Origin: Streptomyces sp. Edi4
GTDB lineage: Bacteria > Actinomycetota > Actinomycetes > Streptomycetales > Streptomycetaceae
Assembly: GCF_040253615.1 (NCBI RefSeq)
Contig: NZ_JBEJGY010000004.1
Location: forward strand, 3,968,001-4,032,000
Direction: 5' to 3'
Length of the DNA stretch: 64,000 nt
Shown here: positions 49,329-57,529 of the stretch, in pieces
How positions within the stretch are numbered: position 1 is the first letter of the stretch
Layout of the letters: each line of letters begins with the position of its first letter
Made by a program: the position numbers and the translations under genes
The notes under the pieces: model-generated
The model's database searches: none
What the model saw: only the letters and a program-made list of their open reading frames with translations
What the model was told of the DNA's origin: nothing

Positions 49329-50720
49329 TCAGGCCCAGGTGATGAGTCGCTTGGGCCGCTCGAGGACCGCCGCCACATCGGCGAGCACCTTCGAGCCGAG
49401 CTCGCCGTCGACCAGGCGGTGGTCGAAGGAGAGCGCGAGCGTGGTGACCTGGCGCGGCTTGACCTTGCCCTTGTGCACCCACGGCTGGAGCTTGATCGCG
49501 CCGACCGCGAGGATCGCGGCCTCACCCGGGTTGAGGATCGGGGTCCCGGTGTCCACGCCGAACACGCCGACGTTGGTGATGGTCACCGTGCCGCCCGACA
49601 TCGCCGCCGGCGAGGTCTTGCCCTCGCGCGCTGTCGACACCAACTCGCCCAGCGACTCGGCCAGTTGCGGCAGGGTCTTGGTGTGGGCGTCCTTGATGTT
49701 CGGGACGATGAGACCGCGCGGGGTGGCCGCGGCGATACCCAGGTTCACATAGTGCTTGAGCACGATCTCCTGGTTGCCCTCGTCCCACGAGGCGTTGACG
49801 TCCGGGTTGCGCTTGATCGCCACCAGGAGCGCCTTGGCGATCAGGAGCAGCGGGTTGACCCGCAGGCCCGCCATGTCCTTGTCGGCCTTCAGCTCCTCGA
49901 CCAGCTTCATCGTCCGCGTCACGTCGACCGTCACGAACTCCGTGACGTGGGGCGCCGTGAACGCCGAGTCGACCATGGCCTGCGCCGTCGCCTTGCGTAC
50001 GCCCTTGACGGGGATGCGCGTCTCGCGGGCGTCGGTCTGAACAACCTGCGCCGGAGCGGGAGTTGTTTCACGTGAAACCGGGGCGGCCTCGGCCGGCTCC
50101 GGCGTCGCCGCCGCGTGCACGTCCTCGCGGGTCACGATGCCGTCGGGGCCGGTGGGCACCACGGTGGCGAGGTCGATGCCGAGGTCCTTGGCGAGCTTGC
50201 GCACCGGGGGCTTGGCGAGCGGACGGGCGGGCGCGGGCACCTGGCCGTTCAGCTCGGTCTGCACGGCGCGCAGCGCCTCGGCCGGGGCCTGCTCGGGGAC
50301 GGGGGTCCCCTTGCGCGGGCGGCGCTTGGTGGAGGCCTCGGAGACCCCATAGCCGACGAGGACGGGCTGGCGGCCCTTGGGCGCCTCCTCCTCGGCCACC
50401 GGGGCGGGCTCGGCGGCCGGGGCGGGCGCCGGGGGCTCTTCGGTGCCGGGGGCCACGTCCACGGTGATGATGGACGTGCCCACGTCCACCGTCACGCCCT
50501 CCTCGAAGTGCAGCGAGCGCACCACACCGTCGTAGGGGATGGGCAGTTCGACGGCCGCCTTCGCGGTCTCGACCTCGCACACCACCTGGCCGTCGGTGAC
50601 GGTGTCACCGGGCTGCACGTACCACTTGAGGATTTCCGCCTCGGTGAGTCCTTCGCCGACGTCCGGCATCTTGAACTCGCGGTAGCGGGCTGCGTTCTGC
50701 GTCATTGTCGTCACGACCAT
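49329..50720 (-). CDS. bkdC: Branched-chain ketoacid dehydrogenase E2 (acyltransferase)
   Basis: This 463-aa E2 subunit transfers acyl groups from lipoyl-lysine to CoA. One lipoyl domain (about 14-90) carries the lipoylated Lys in EVETAKAAVELP. The peripheral subunit-binding domain (KPPVRKLAKDLGIDLATVVP, TGPDGIVTREDV) sits near 165-205, and the catalytic domain ends with the active-site LSFDHRLVDGELG. The start is uncertain: ATG 50720 abuts the ribosome site, while GTG 50714 or ATG 50705 are better spaced. It follows E1beta by 4 bases in an E1alpha-E1beta-E2 operon feeding branched primers to fatty acid and polyketide synthesis. A parS-like site lies inside the gene. Confidence 0.95.
   Translation of the reverse strand: MVVTTMTQNAARYREFKMPDVGEGLTEAEILKWYVQPGDTVTDGQVVCEVETAKAAVELPIPYDGVVRSLHFEEGVTVDVGTSIITVDVAPGTEEPPAPAPAAEPAPVAEEEAPKGRQPVLVGYGVSEASTKRRPRKGTPVPEQAPAEALRAVQTELNGQVPAPARPLAKPPVRKLAKDLGIDLATVVPTGPDGIVTREDVHAAATPEPAEAAPVSRETTPAPAQVVQTDARETRIPVKGVRKATAQAMVDSAFTAPHVTEFVTVDVTRTMKLVEELKADKDMAGLRVNPLLLIAKALLVAIKRNPDVNASWDEGNQEIVLKHYVNLGIAAATPRGLIVPNIKDAHTKTLPQLAESLGELVSTAREGKTSPAAMSGGTVTITNVGVFGVDTGTPILNPGEAAILAVGAIKLQPWVHKGKVKPRQVTTLALSFDHRLVDGELGSKVLADVAAVLERPKRLITWA
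50064..50079. promoter_or_regulatory. parS-like site inside bkdC (15/16 match)
   Basis: TGTTTCACGTGAAACC differs from the Streptomyces parS palindrome only at the last base and keeps the full GTTTCACGTGAAAC core. It is read as VSRET in the inter-domain linker of E2, where sequence is flexible. A candidate ParB-loading site. Confidence 0.85.
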
Positions 50721-50724
50721 TCCC

Positions 50725-51705
50725 TCAGTACGCCAGCGAGCGGTCGACGGCGTCGAGCACCCGGTCGAGGCCCGGCAGGTACTCCTCCTCCAGCCGCGCC
50801 GGCGGGTACGGGGCGTGGTAGCCGCCGACCCGGAGCACCGGGGCCTCCAGGTGGTAGAAGCACCGTTCGGTGATCCGGGCGGCGATCTCCGCCCCGGCGC
50901 CGTAGAAGACCGGCGCCTCGTGGACCACGACCAGGCGCCGCGTCCGCTCGACGGACGCCTGGACGGCGTCGAAGTCGATGGGCGACATCGAGCGCAGGTC
51001 CACGACCTCGATCGACTTGCCCTCTTCCTGCGCGGCGGCCGCCGCCTCGAGACAGACCTTCACCATGGGGCCGTACGCCACCAGCGTGAGGTCCGAACCG
51101 TCGCGTACGGTGCGGGCCCCGTGCAGCGGGCCGGGGGTTGCCTCCGTGTCGAGTTCACCCTTGTCCCAGTAGCGCCGCTTCGGCTCGAAGAAGATCACCG
51201 GGTCGTCGCTCCGGATGGCCTGCTGCATCATCCAGTACGCGTCGGACGCGTTGGAGGGGCTGACCACCTTCAAACCCGCGACGTGCGCGAACAGCGTCTC
51301 GGGGGACTCGCTGTGGTGCTCGACCGCGCCGATGCCGCCGCCGTAGGGGATGCGCACGACGACCGGCATCTTGATCTTGCCGAGCGCGCGGGCGTGCATC
51401 TTGGCGAGCTGGGTCACGATCTGGTCGTACGCGGGGAAGACGAACCCGTCGAACTGGATCTCCACGACGGGCCGGTAGCCGCGCAGGGCCAGACCGATCG
51501 CGGTGCCGACGATGCCGGACTCCGCGAGCGGGGTGTCGATGACCCGGTCCTCGCCGAAGTCCTTGAACAGGCCGTCGGTGACCCGGAAGACACCGCCGAG
51601 CTTGCCGACGTCCTCGCCCATGATGAGGACCTTGGGGTCGTCCTCCATCGCCTTGCGCAGCGATTCGTTGATCGCCTTGGCGATCGGCAACTTCTGTACG
51701 GCCAT
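50725..51705 (-). CDS. bkdB: Branched-chain ketoacid dehydrogenase E1 beta
   Basis: This 326-aa protein is the beta subunit of the thiamine diphosphate-dependent decarboxylase. It has the typical IMGEDVGKLGGVFRVTDGL opening, GLALRGYRPVVEIQFDGF and SPETLFAHVAGLKVVSPSN, and ends at the transketolase C-terminal domain (EVVDLRSMSPIDFD, LVVVHEAP). Its ATG 51705 lies 2 bases after the E1alpha stop, indicating coupled synthesis of the alpha2beta2 enzyme. In S. coelicolor a similar bkd set stands next to an orphan response regulator gene, as here (from memory). Confidence 0.97.
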   Translation of the reverse strand: MAVQKLPIAKAINESLRKAMEDDPKVLIMGEDVGKLGGVFRVTDGLFKDFGEDRVIDTPLAESGIVGTAIGLALRGYRPVVEIQFDGFVFPAYDQIVTQLAKMHARALGKIKMPVVVRIPYGGGIGAVEHHSESPETLFAHVAGLKVVSPSNASDAYWMMQQAIRSDDPVIFFEPKRRYWDKGELDTEATPGPLHGARTVRDGSDLTLVAYGPMVKVCLEAAAAAQEEGKSIEVVDLRSMSPIDFDAVQASVERTRRLVVVHEAPVFYGAGAEIAARITERCFYHLEAPVLRVGGYHAPYPPARLEEEYLPGLDRVLDAVDRSLAY

Positions 51706-51707
51706 GG

Positions 51708-52862
51708 CTAGTTGCCCTCCCCGTCCGAGAACGACGCCTGGTAGGCGGCGAACTGGGCGCGCTCCTCGTCGACCAGCGCGTGGCCGTCGGCGTAGATGTT
51801 CTCGAAGATCGCCATCGGCTCGGGGTCCGGCATGGCGCGCACCGCCTCACGCACCCGCTTGCCGAGCGTTTCCGACTCGGTCTCCAGCCCCTCGAAGAAC
51901 GCGGCGTCCGCGTGGCCCGCGTTCTCCAGGTAGGCGCGCAGGCGCAGGATCGGGTCCTTGGCCTCCCAGGCCTCGCGCTCCTCGTCGGCCCGGTACTTCG
52001 TCGGGTCGTCGGAGGTGGTGTGCGCGCCCATCCGGTAGGTGAACGCCTCGACCAGGGTGGGTCCTTCACCGCGCCGGGCGCGCTCAAGGGCGGCCTTGGT
52101 CACGGCGAGGCAGGCCAGCACGTCGTTGCCGTCGACCCGCACGCCGGGGAAGCCGAAGCCCTGGGCGCGCTGGTAGAGCGGGACGCGCATCTGCTTCTCG
52201 GTGGGCTCGGAGATCGCCCACTGGTTGTTCTGGCAGAAGAACACGACGGGGGCGTTGTAGACGGCGGAGAAGGTGAAGGCCTCCGCGACGTCGCCCTGGC
52301 TGGACGCGCCGTCGCCGAAGTAGGCGACCACCGCGCTGTCCGCGCCGTCCTTGGCGACACCCATCGCGTACCCGGTCGCGTGCAGCGTCTGCGAGCCGAT
52401 CACGATCGTGTACAGATGGAAATTGTTGGAGTTCGGGTCCCAGCCGCCGTGGTTGACGCCGCGGAACATTCCGAGCAGATTCGTCGGGTCGACGCCGCGG
52501 CACCAGGCGACACCGTGCTCGCGGTAGGTCGGGAAGACGTAGTCGTCGTCCCGCAGCGCACGCCCGGAGCCGATCTGCGCGGCCTCCTGGCCCAGCAGCG
52601 AGGCCCACAGGCCCAGCTCGCCCTGGCGCTGCAACGACGTGGCCTCGGCGTCGAAGCGGCGGGTCAGCACCATGTCGCGGTAGAGGCCGCGCAGTTCCTC
52701 GGCGCTCAGGTCGACGTCGTAATCAGGGTGCTCGACGCGCTCGCCCTCGGGCGTCAGCAGCTGTACGAGCTCGGGCTCGGCGGCCGTCTTCTTCGCGCCG
52801 GCGCCGGCGGTGCGCTTGCTGCTGCGTCGCGGTTTGCGCGCGGCAGTGCTCTCCACGGTCAC
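51708..52862 (-). CDS. bkdA: Branched-chain ketoacid dehydrogenase E1 alpha
   Basis: This 384-aa alpha subunit carries the ThDP-binding signature (GDGASSQGDVAEAFTFSAVY through FFCQNNQWAIS) and the phosphorylation-loop-like RMGAHTTSDDPTKYR. The N-terminal ~40 residues are basic and Ala/Lys-rich, as in related actinobacterial E1alpha. GTG 52862 is chosen because GGAGGAG lies 7 bases upstream; GTG 52856 is next. It is first in the bkd operon, with E1beta following after 2 bases. The enzyme makes isobutyryl-, 2-methylbutyryl- and isovaleryl-CoA from Val, Ile and Leu. Confidence 0.97.
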   Translation of the reverse strand: MTVESTAARKPRRSSKRTAGAGAKKTAAEPELVQLLTPEGERVEHPDYDVDLSAEELRGLYRDMVLTRRFDAEATSLQRQGELGLWASLLGQEAAQIGSGRALRDDDYVFPTYREHGVAWCRGVDPTNLLGMFRGVNHGGWDPNSNNFHLYTIVIGSQTLHATGYAMGVAKDGADSAVVAYFGDGASSQGDVAEAFTFSAVYNAPVVFFCQNNQWAISEPTEKQMRVPLYQRAQGFGFPGVRVDGNDVLACLAVTKAALERARRGEGPTLVEAFTYRMGAHTTSDDPTKYRADEEREAWEAKDPILRLRAYLENAGHADAAFFEGLETESETLGKRVREAVRAMPDPEPMAIFENIYADGHALVDEERAQFAAYQASFSDGEGN

Positions 52863-53229
52863 GTGCGTGCTCCTCCGTCTGTCCGGCTCCCGGGTTCGCC
52901 GGTGAGCCTGGGGGTCCCCCCGGCTCGTCCGGAGCTTGGGGGAGGCTCGCCTGTCCGTCTCAAGTGCACGGGGTGTGTGCGCTCGGCCGGGGATCAGGCG
53001 TGACAGGTGCCCCGGCGAGCGCCCTGTCAAAGGCACGTTACCCAGTGCTGCGCATTACTGCGAAACCCCACTTGACCTGCGATTTTGCTTGGATTTCCAA
53101 GTAAATCCAGAAAGTGGGGAACAGCCGCTGGTCACAGCCTTGCAGTCCGCCGGAACAACGGCACGTTATCCCGGTCACGCAGGTTCCGGAAGGGGTCACT
53201 TATGGCACCCTTCGGCGTGCTTCGGATGA
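52863..53229. promoter_or_regulatory. Divergent promoter gap of bkdA and the response regulator, with a hairpin
   Basis: There is no gene in these 367 bases. A fold-back element at 52904-52948 pairs GAGCCT with AGGCTC, with inner GGGGG/CCCCC blocks, a design common in Streptomyces leaders. Close to the bkdA start it could attenuate bkd transcription. The right half (53040-53220) is less GC-rich (TTGACCTGCGATTTTGCTTGG), a plausible promoter area. Confidence 0.55.
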
Positions 53230-53910
53230 ATGTGTGAGACTGATTCCGTGCTCGAAACAGGCAAAATCAGCGTATTCCTGCTCGACGACCACGAGGTGGT
53301 CCGTCGCGGCGTCCACGAAATGCTGTCCGTCGAGGACGACATCGAAGTGGTCGGCGAGGCCGGCACCGCGGCCGAGGCCGTGAGCCGGATCCTGGCCACC
53401 CGCCCCGACGTCGCCGTGCTCGACGTGCGCCTGCCGGACGGCAGCGGCGTGGAGGTCTGCCGCGAGATCCGTTCCCGGGACGAGGACATCAAATGCCTGA
53501 TGCTCACCTCGTTCGCCGACGACGAGGCCCTTTTCGACGCGATCATGGCCGGCGCCTCGGGTTACGTCCTCAAGGCGATCCGCGGCAGCGAGCTCCTGTC
53601 CGCCGTGCGCGACGTCGCGGCCGGGAAATCGCTGCTCGACCCGGTGGCCACCGCCCGCGTCCTGGAGCGGCTGCGCGACGGGGGCCGCAGCAAGGGGGAC
53701 GATCGCCTGGCCAACCTCACCGACCAGGAGCGCAAGATCCTCGACCTGATCGGCGAGGGCCTGACCAACCGCGTGATCGGCGAGCGCCTGCACCTCGCCG
53801 AGAAGACGATCAAGAATTACGTCTCGTCGCTGCTCGCCAAACTGGGCATGGAGCGCCGCTCCCAGGCCGCCGCCTACGTGGCCCGGATCCAGGCGGAGAA
53901 GCAGCACTGA
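53230..53910 (+). CDS. Orphan NarL/LuxR-type response regulator
   Basis: This 226-aa regulator has a receiver with D19/D20 (FLLDDHEVVRRG), phospho-acceptor D65 (VAVLDVRLPDGSG), T93 and K115 (GYVLKAIRG). Its LuxR helix-turn-helix (about 158-215) contains LTDQERKILDLIGEGLTNR and AEKTIKNYVSSLLAKLGM. This is the DevR/DosR pattern. No histidine kinase is adjacent, so it is an orphan, as in the S. coelicolor locus beside bkd (from memory). The start may be ATG 53230 or GTG 53248; both precede the receiver. Divergent from the bkd operon, it may regulate it. Confidence 0.94.
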   Translation: MCETDSVLETGKISVFLLDDHEVVRRGVHEMLSVEDDIEVVGEAGTAAEAVSRILATRPDVAVLDVRLPDGSGVEVCREIRSRDEDIKCLMLTSFADDEALFDAIMAGASGYVLKAIRGSELLSAVRDVAAGKSLLDPVATARVLERLRDGGRSKGDDRLANLTDQERKILDLIGEGLTNRVIGERLHLAEKTIKNYVSSLLAKLGMERRSQAAAYVARIQAEKQH

Positions 53911-54030
53911 AAGCCCGGGCCCGCGAGGGCTCCGGGCCCCGGCCCGCCAGGGATTTCCGGGACCTACGGCCCGGCCGCACGGGCCCCCAGCTCTTCCGCA
54001 GGCCGCCGCGCCCACGCAAAAGTAGGGGGC

Positions 54031-54450
54031 ATGTCCTCCGAGGAAGCAGCCCGCGCCATCGACCTGCTCGGCCGCGTCCGCTACGGCCGGGTGGCCACGA
54101 GCCTGCACGCCCTGCCGTTCGTCGCCCCGGCCCGCCATGTCGTCACCGGCGGCCGGGTCCTGCTGCGGCTGCACGCGGGCTTCGGCTACCACCAGGCCTG
54201 CCTCGGCAGCGTGGTCGCCTACGGCGCGGACAACCTCAACTCCGGCGCCGAGCACCTGTGGTCGGTGCAGTTCACCGGCACCGCGGAGCCCTGCGAGCCG
54301 ACCGCCGGCGAACTGGCGCTGTTCGGCCCACCGCCCCGCGCGGCGGACGGCGAGCCCTTCGAGCCGATGTACATGCGTATCGCACCCCAGTTCGTCACCG
54401 TCCATTCGCTGGACTACTCCACAGAGCGTCCGCCCCGACACGCTGCGTGA
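54031..54450 (+). CDS. Pyridoxamine 5'-phosphate oxidase-like flavin-binding protein
   Basis: This 139-aa protein has the split-barrel flavin-binding fold. The opening EEAARAIDLLGRVRYGRVAT and the FVAPARHVVTGGRVLLRLHAG strand pair are typical of the PNPOx-like family, and the C-terminus is FVTVHSLDYSTERPP. Related actinobacterial proteins bind FMN, heme or F420. The precise ligand here is unknown, and no extra metal motif is visible. ATG 54031 has AGGGGG 2-3 bases upstream (AAGTAGGGGGC), a close spacing. It is the first of two collinear genes with the phosphotransferase that follows. Confidence 0.9.
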   Translation: MSSEEAARAIDLLGRVRYGRVATSLHALPFVAPARHVVTGGRVLLRLHAGFGYHQACLGSVVAYGADNLNSGAEHLWSVQFTGTAEPCEPTAGELALFGPPPRAADGEPFEPMYMRIAPQFVTVHSLDYSTERPPRHAA

Positions 54451-54465
54451 TCTAACATCTGACGA

Positions 54466-55479
54466 GTGCCGCGCTCATCTGCAACTCCACCCGTGGGCGA
54501 TCTGCTGCGCCGCTACGAAGCCCCTGGTGAGCCGCTTTCCTGCGAACGCGTCGCCCAGGGCCTGCTGAACCGGGGCTACCGCCTCGCCACCACCCGCGGC
54601 GACTACTTCCTCAAGCACCACCTGGACGGCGACCACGTGGCCATCGCCCGCCAGCACCGCGCCACCGAACGCCTCCAGGGCCTCGGCGTCCCCGTCGCCC
54701 CGCCCGTCCCCGACGCCCAGGGCGACACCGTCGCGGTGATCGGCGGGCACTGCTACGCCCTGCACCCGTGGGTGCAGGGCCGCCACCGCGACGGCGCCCA
54801 GCTCTGCGCCGTCGAATCCCGCCGGCTCGGCGCGCTGCTCGGCCTCACCCACACCTGCCTGGCCCAGGTCATGGAACCCGACGTGCCACGGAGCGAACAC
54901 CACAGCGCCGACCCGGCCGACAGCCTCGCGCTCATCGACGACCTGGTGGCGCGCGCCCGCAGGCACCGGCCCCGCGACGCCTTCGACGAACTCGCCGAAC
55001 ACCGCCTCCTGGAGCGGAGGGTGCTGCTGGGCGAACACGCCCACCGCCGCCCGCCGGCCCCCGCCACCGGCGCCTGGGTGCACGGCGACTTCCACCCGCT
55101 GAACCTGCTGTACCGGGGCGAGGGACGCTCGGCCGAACCCGCCGCGATCGTCGACTGGGACCGGCTCGGCGTGCAGCCCCGCGCCGAGGAGGCGGTACGG
55201 GCCGCCGTGATCTTCTTCGTCCGCCCCTCGGGCGAGCTGGAGCTGGCCAAGGTACGGGCCTACGCGCGCGCCTACCGGCAGGCGGCCGGGGCCGACGCGG
55301 AGGAGCTGGCGGCCGCCGTGCACCGGGTGTGGTGGGAGCGCCTGAACGACTTCTGGATCCTGCGCTGGCGCTACCAGCTGCACGACCGCAGGGCCGACCC
55401 GCAGTTTCCTGCGGCGTCGGCCCTGGCGGTCTGGTGGACCCGCGAGTACGAGGCGGTGCGCGAGGCGTTCGCGGGGTGA
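54466..55479 (+). CDS. Aminoglycoside phosphotransferase-like kinase
   Basis: This 337-aa protein belongs to the APH/choline kinase superfamily. The catalytic loop is WVHGDFHPLNLLYRG (Asp and Asn ligands), followed by AIVDWDRLGVQPRAEE, the DFG-equivalent. The N-lobe includes NRGYRLATTRGDYFLKHHLDG with the ATP-positioning Lys. Homoserine-kinase-like or antibiotic-modifying roles are possible; the context does not say which. The GTG start at 54466 follows a 15-base gap after the flavoprotein stop. The ribosome site is poor, so translation may be coupled. The stop lies 13 bases from the convergent kinase's stop. Confidence 0.92.
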   Translation: MPRSSATPPVGDLLRRYEAPGEPLSCERVAQGLLNRGYRLATTRGDYFLKHHLDGDHVAIARQHRATERLQGLGVPVAPPVPDAQGDTVAVIGGHCYALHPWVQGRHRDGAQLCAVESRRLGALLGLTHTCLAQVMEPDVPRSEHHSADPADSLALIDDLVARARRHRPRDAFDELAEHRLLERRVLLGEHAHRRPPAPATGAWVHGDFHPLNLLYRGEGRSAEPAAIVDWDRLGVQPRAEEAVRAAVIFFVRPSGELELAKVRAYARAYRQAAGADAEELAAAVHRVWWERLNDFWILRWRYQLHDRRADPQFPAASALAVWWTREYEAVREAFAG

Positions 55480-55492
55480 GGGTCGGCCGAGG

Positions 55493-57205
55493 TCAGTTCC
55501 CGGAACCGGTGGTGGTACTGCCATTCGTACCCGTGGTGGTGGAACCGCCCGCGCCACTCGTCGTGCCCTTGGTGGTGGAACCTTGGTCGGTGCTGCCCGT
55601 CGTGCCCTTGCTGGTGGAACCCTCAGTACCGCTCGTCGTGCCCTTGCTGGTGGAACCCTGGCTGGAGCCACCCGTCGTGCCCTTGGTGGTGGTACCCGTC
55701 GTGCCCTGGTCCGTGCCACCGGTCGTGCCCTCGGTGTCCGTACCCTCACTCGTTCCCGACGTCGTGCCCTGGTCGGTCCCCGGCGAGTGCGAGGCCTGCG
55801 ACTTGCTGGGGGACGGCGAGGCGGAGCGCGAACGGTGGCGCGAGGGCGACTCGCCGTTGCCGTTGGTGCTGCTGTAGGACTGGCCCTGGCTGGTGCCCGG
55901 CGTGTCCGGCGTGGGCGGGTTGTCCGACGCGGGCGCCGAGGGCGAGGTCTTCGGGGAGCTCGAGGTCGTACCCCCGCCGCCGCCGGAAGTGCCGCCCGTG
56001 TTCTGCGTGGCCTTCAGCGCGAAGGCCACGCCCGCCGCGATCGCGACGATGGCGAGCACCACGAACAGCACCATCCTGCCCGAGCCGCCCCGCTTGGGGG
56101 CGCCGTGGCCATAGCCGTCGTACCCGCCGTCGTCCGGGTTGGACGGCGGCAGGATCGGACCGCCGAACTGCGAGGTGTCCCCGTGCACCGGGTGGCTCAT
56201 GGCCGCGGTGGCCCCGGCCATGCCCATCGCCGGGGTGCGGGGGCCCTCGTGCATCATCTCGACCGGGCCGGTGTTCCAGGTGCCGGTGTGGCCGCCCTGC
56301 GCCTGGAGCATCTGCAACCCGTACTGGACCAGGCCGCGCATCTCCTCGGCGGACTGGAAACGGTCGTCCGGGTCCTTGGCCAGAGAACGCATGACGAGGC
56401 CGTCGAGTTCCGGCGGCGCGACATGGGACACCTGCGACGGCGGCACCGGCATGTCCTGGACGTGCTGGTAGACCACCGACAACGGTGTCTCACCGACGAA
56501 CGGCGGCCGCTGCGCGAGGAGTTCGTACAGCAGACAGCCGGTCGCGTACAGGTCGGAGCGGTGGTCGACGGCCTTGCCGAGCGCCTGCTCGGGCGAGAGG
56601 TACTGCGGGGTACCCATGACCATGCCGGTCTGCGTCATCGTCGACTGGGCGCCGTGCAGGGCGCGCGCGATGCCGAAGTCCATCACCTTGACCGCGCCGG
56701 TGTCGGTGATGATCACGTTGGCGGGCTTGATGTCACGGTGCACGATGCCGTGCTGGTGCGAGTACGCCAGCGCTTCGAGCACCCCGGAGACGATGATCAG
56801 CGCCTGCTCCGGCGGCGGGGCGTCCGCGTCGATCAGAAGGTCGCGGATGGTGCGGCCCTCGACGAGCTCCATGACGATGTACGGGACGGTCTGGCCGCCC
56901 ACGAAGTCCTCGCCGGAGTCGTACACCGCCACCACCGCGTGGTGGTTGAGCCCGGCCACGGACTGCGCCTCACGCGTGAAGCGCGCCTTGGACACCGGGT
57001 CCTCGGCGAGATCGGCGCGGAGCAGCTTGATGGCGACGGTGCGCCCCAGGCGCACGTCCTCCGCGGCGAACACCTCCGCCATGCCGCCGCGGCCCAGCCG
57101 GTGGGTGAGGCGGTAACGGCCGTCGCCGACGAGGCCGCCGACCCACGACTCGTGGTCCTGCCCATCGGCCATCCCGGCGCCGTTTCCGTCGGGTTCGGGT
57201 GCCAT
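55493..57205 (-). CDS. Ser/Thr protein kinase with a long Gly/Ser/Thr-rich external tail
   Basis: This 570-aa Hanks-type kinase (Pkn family) has a catalytic domain at about 30-290: glycine loop GRGGMAEVFA, Lys in VAIKLLRAD, catalytic IVHRDIKPANV, DFG MDFGIARA and GTPQYLSPEQA. A linker leads to one membrane helix (about 375-395; VLFVVLAIVAIAAGVAFAL). The outer tail (about 400-570) consists of short repeats such as GTTxGxDQGTTG and KGTTSG, without PASTA domains. It is divergent from the PASTA kinase at 57530, with 324 bases of shared promoter. The tail could span the cell wall. Confidence 0.95.
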   Translation of the reverse strand: MAPEPDGNGAGMADGQDHESWVGGLVGDGRYRLTHRLGRGGMAEVFAAEDVRLGRTVAIKLLRADLAEDPVSKARFTREAQSVAGLNHHAVVAVYDSGEDFVGGQTVPYIVMELVEGRTIRDLLIDADAPPPEQALIIVSGVLEALAYSHQHGIVHRDIKPANVIITDTGAVKVMDFGIARALHGAQSTMTQTGMVMGTPQYLSPEQALGKAVDHRSDLYATGCLLYELLAQRPPFVGETPLSVVYQHVQDMPVPPSQVSHVAPPELDGLVMRSLAKDPDDRFQSAEEMRGLVQYGLQMLQAQGGHTGTWNTGPVEMMHEGPRTPAMGMAGATAAMSHPVHGDTSQFGGPILPPSNPDDGGYDGYGHGAPKRGGSGRMVLFVVLAIVAIAAGVAFALKATQNTGGTSGGGGGTTSSSPKTSPSAPASDNPPTPDTPGTSQGQSYSSTNGNGESPSRHRSRSASPSPSKSQASHSPGTDQGTTSGTSEGTDTEGTTGGTDQGTTGTTTKGTTGGSSQGSTSKGTTSGTEGSTSKGTTGSTDQGSTTKGTTSGAGGSTTTGTNGSTTTGSGN

Positions 57206-57529
57206 CAGTCCTCGCCGTCGTATCTGGCCGCGTCCGCGGTCTTCTTACGGGTCTTCCGTCGTACTCATCCGCTGGTTGTGCAGTAGTGCACGCTACAGCG
57301 TTGGCGCGAGGCCCCGGTGCGGGATGGACCGGCCATCCCATCGGTTCCACGTGTACCCATGCAAATCTCGTACGCTTTCGATGCCATTCCTGTAACGCTT
57401 GCGAGTCTCTTCCCGTGCGTACGGTCACGGAACGGGCATGCGGCTTGACGTGACTGACCCCTCGGGCAGACTTGGCCTGAAAAAATCGAGGATCAGCACT
57501 GGCCACCGGGCCTAGGGGGACGCACAGTC
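57206..57529. promoter_or_regulatory. Shared promoter gap of the two divergent kinases
   Basis: Non-coding. It includes AT-richer sequence around 57355-57400 (ATGCAAATCTCGTACGCTTTC) and the A-rich GCCTGAAAAAATCGAGGATCA just before the AGGGGGAC ribosome site of the right-hand kinase (57511-57520). I cannot assign boxes with confidence. Confidence 0.5.
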
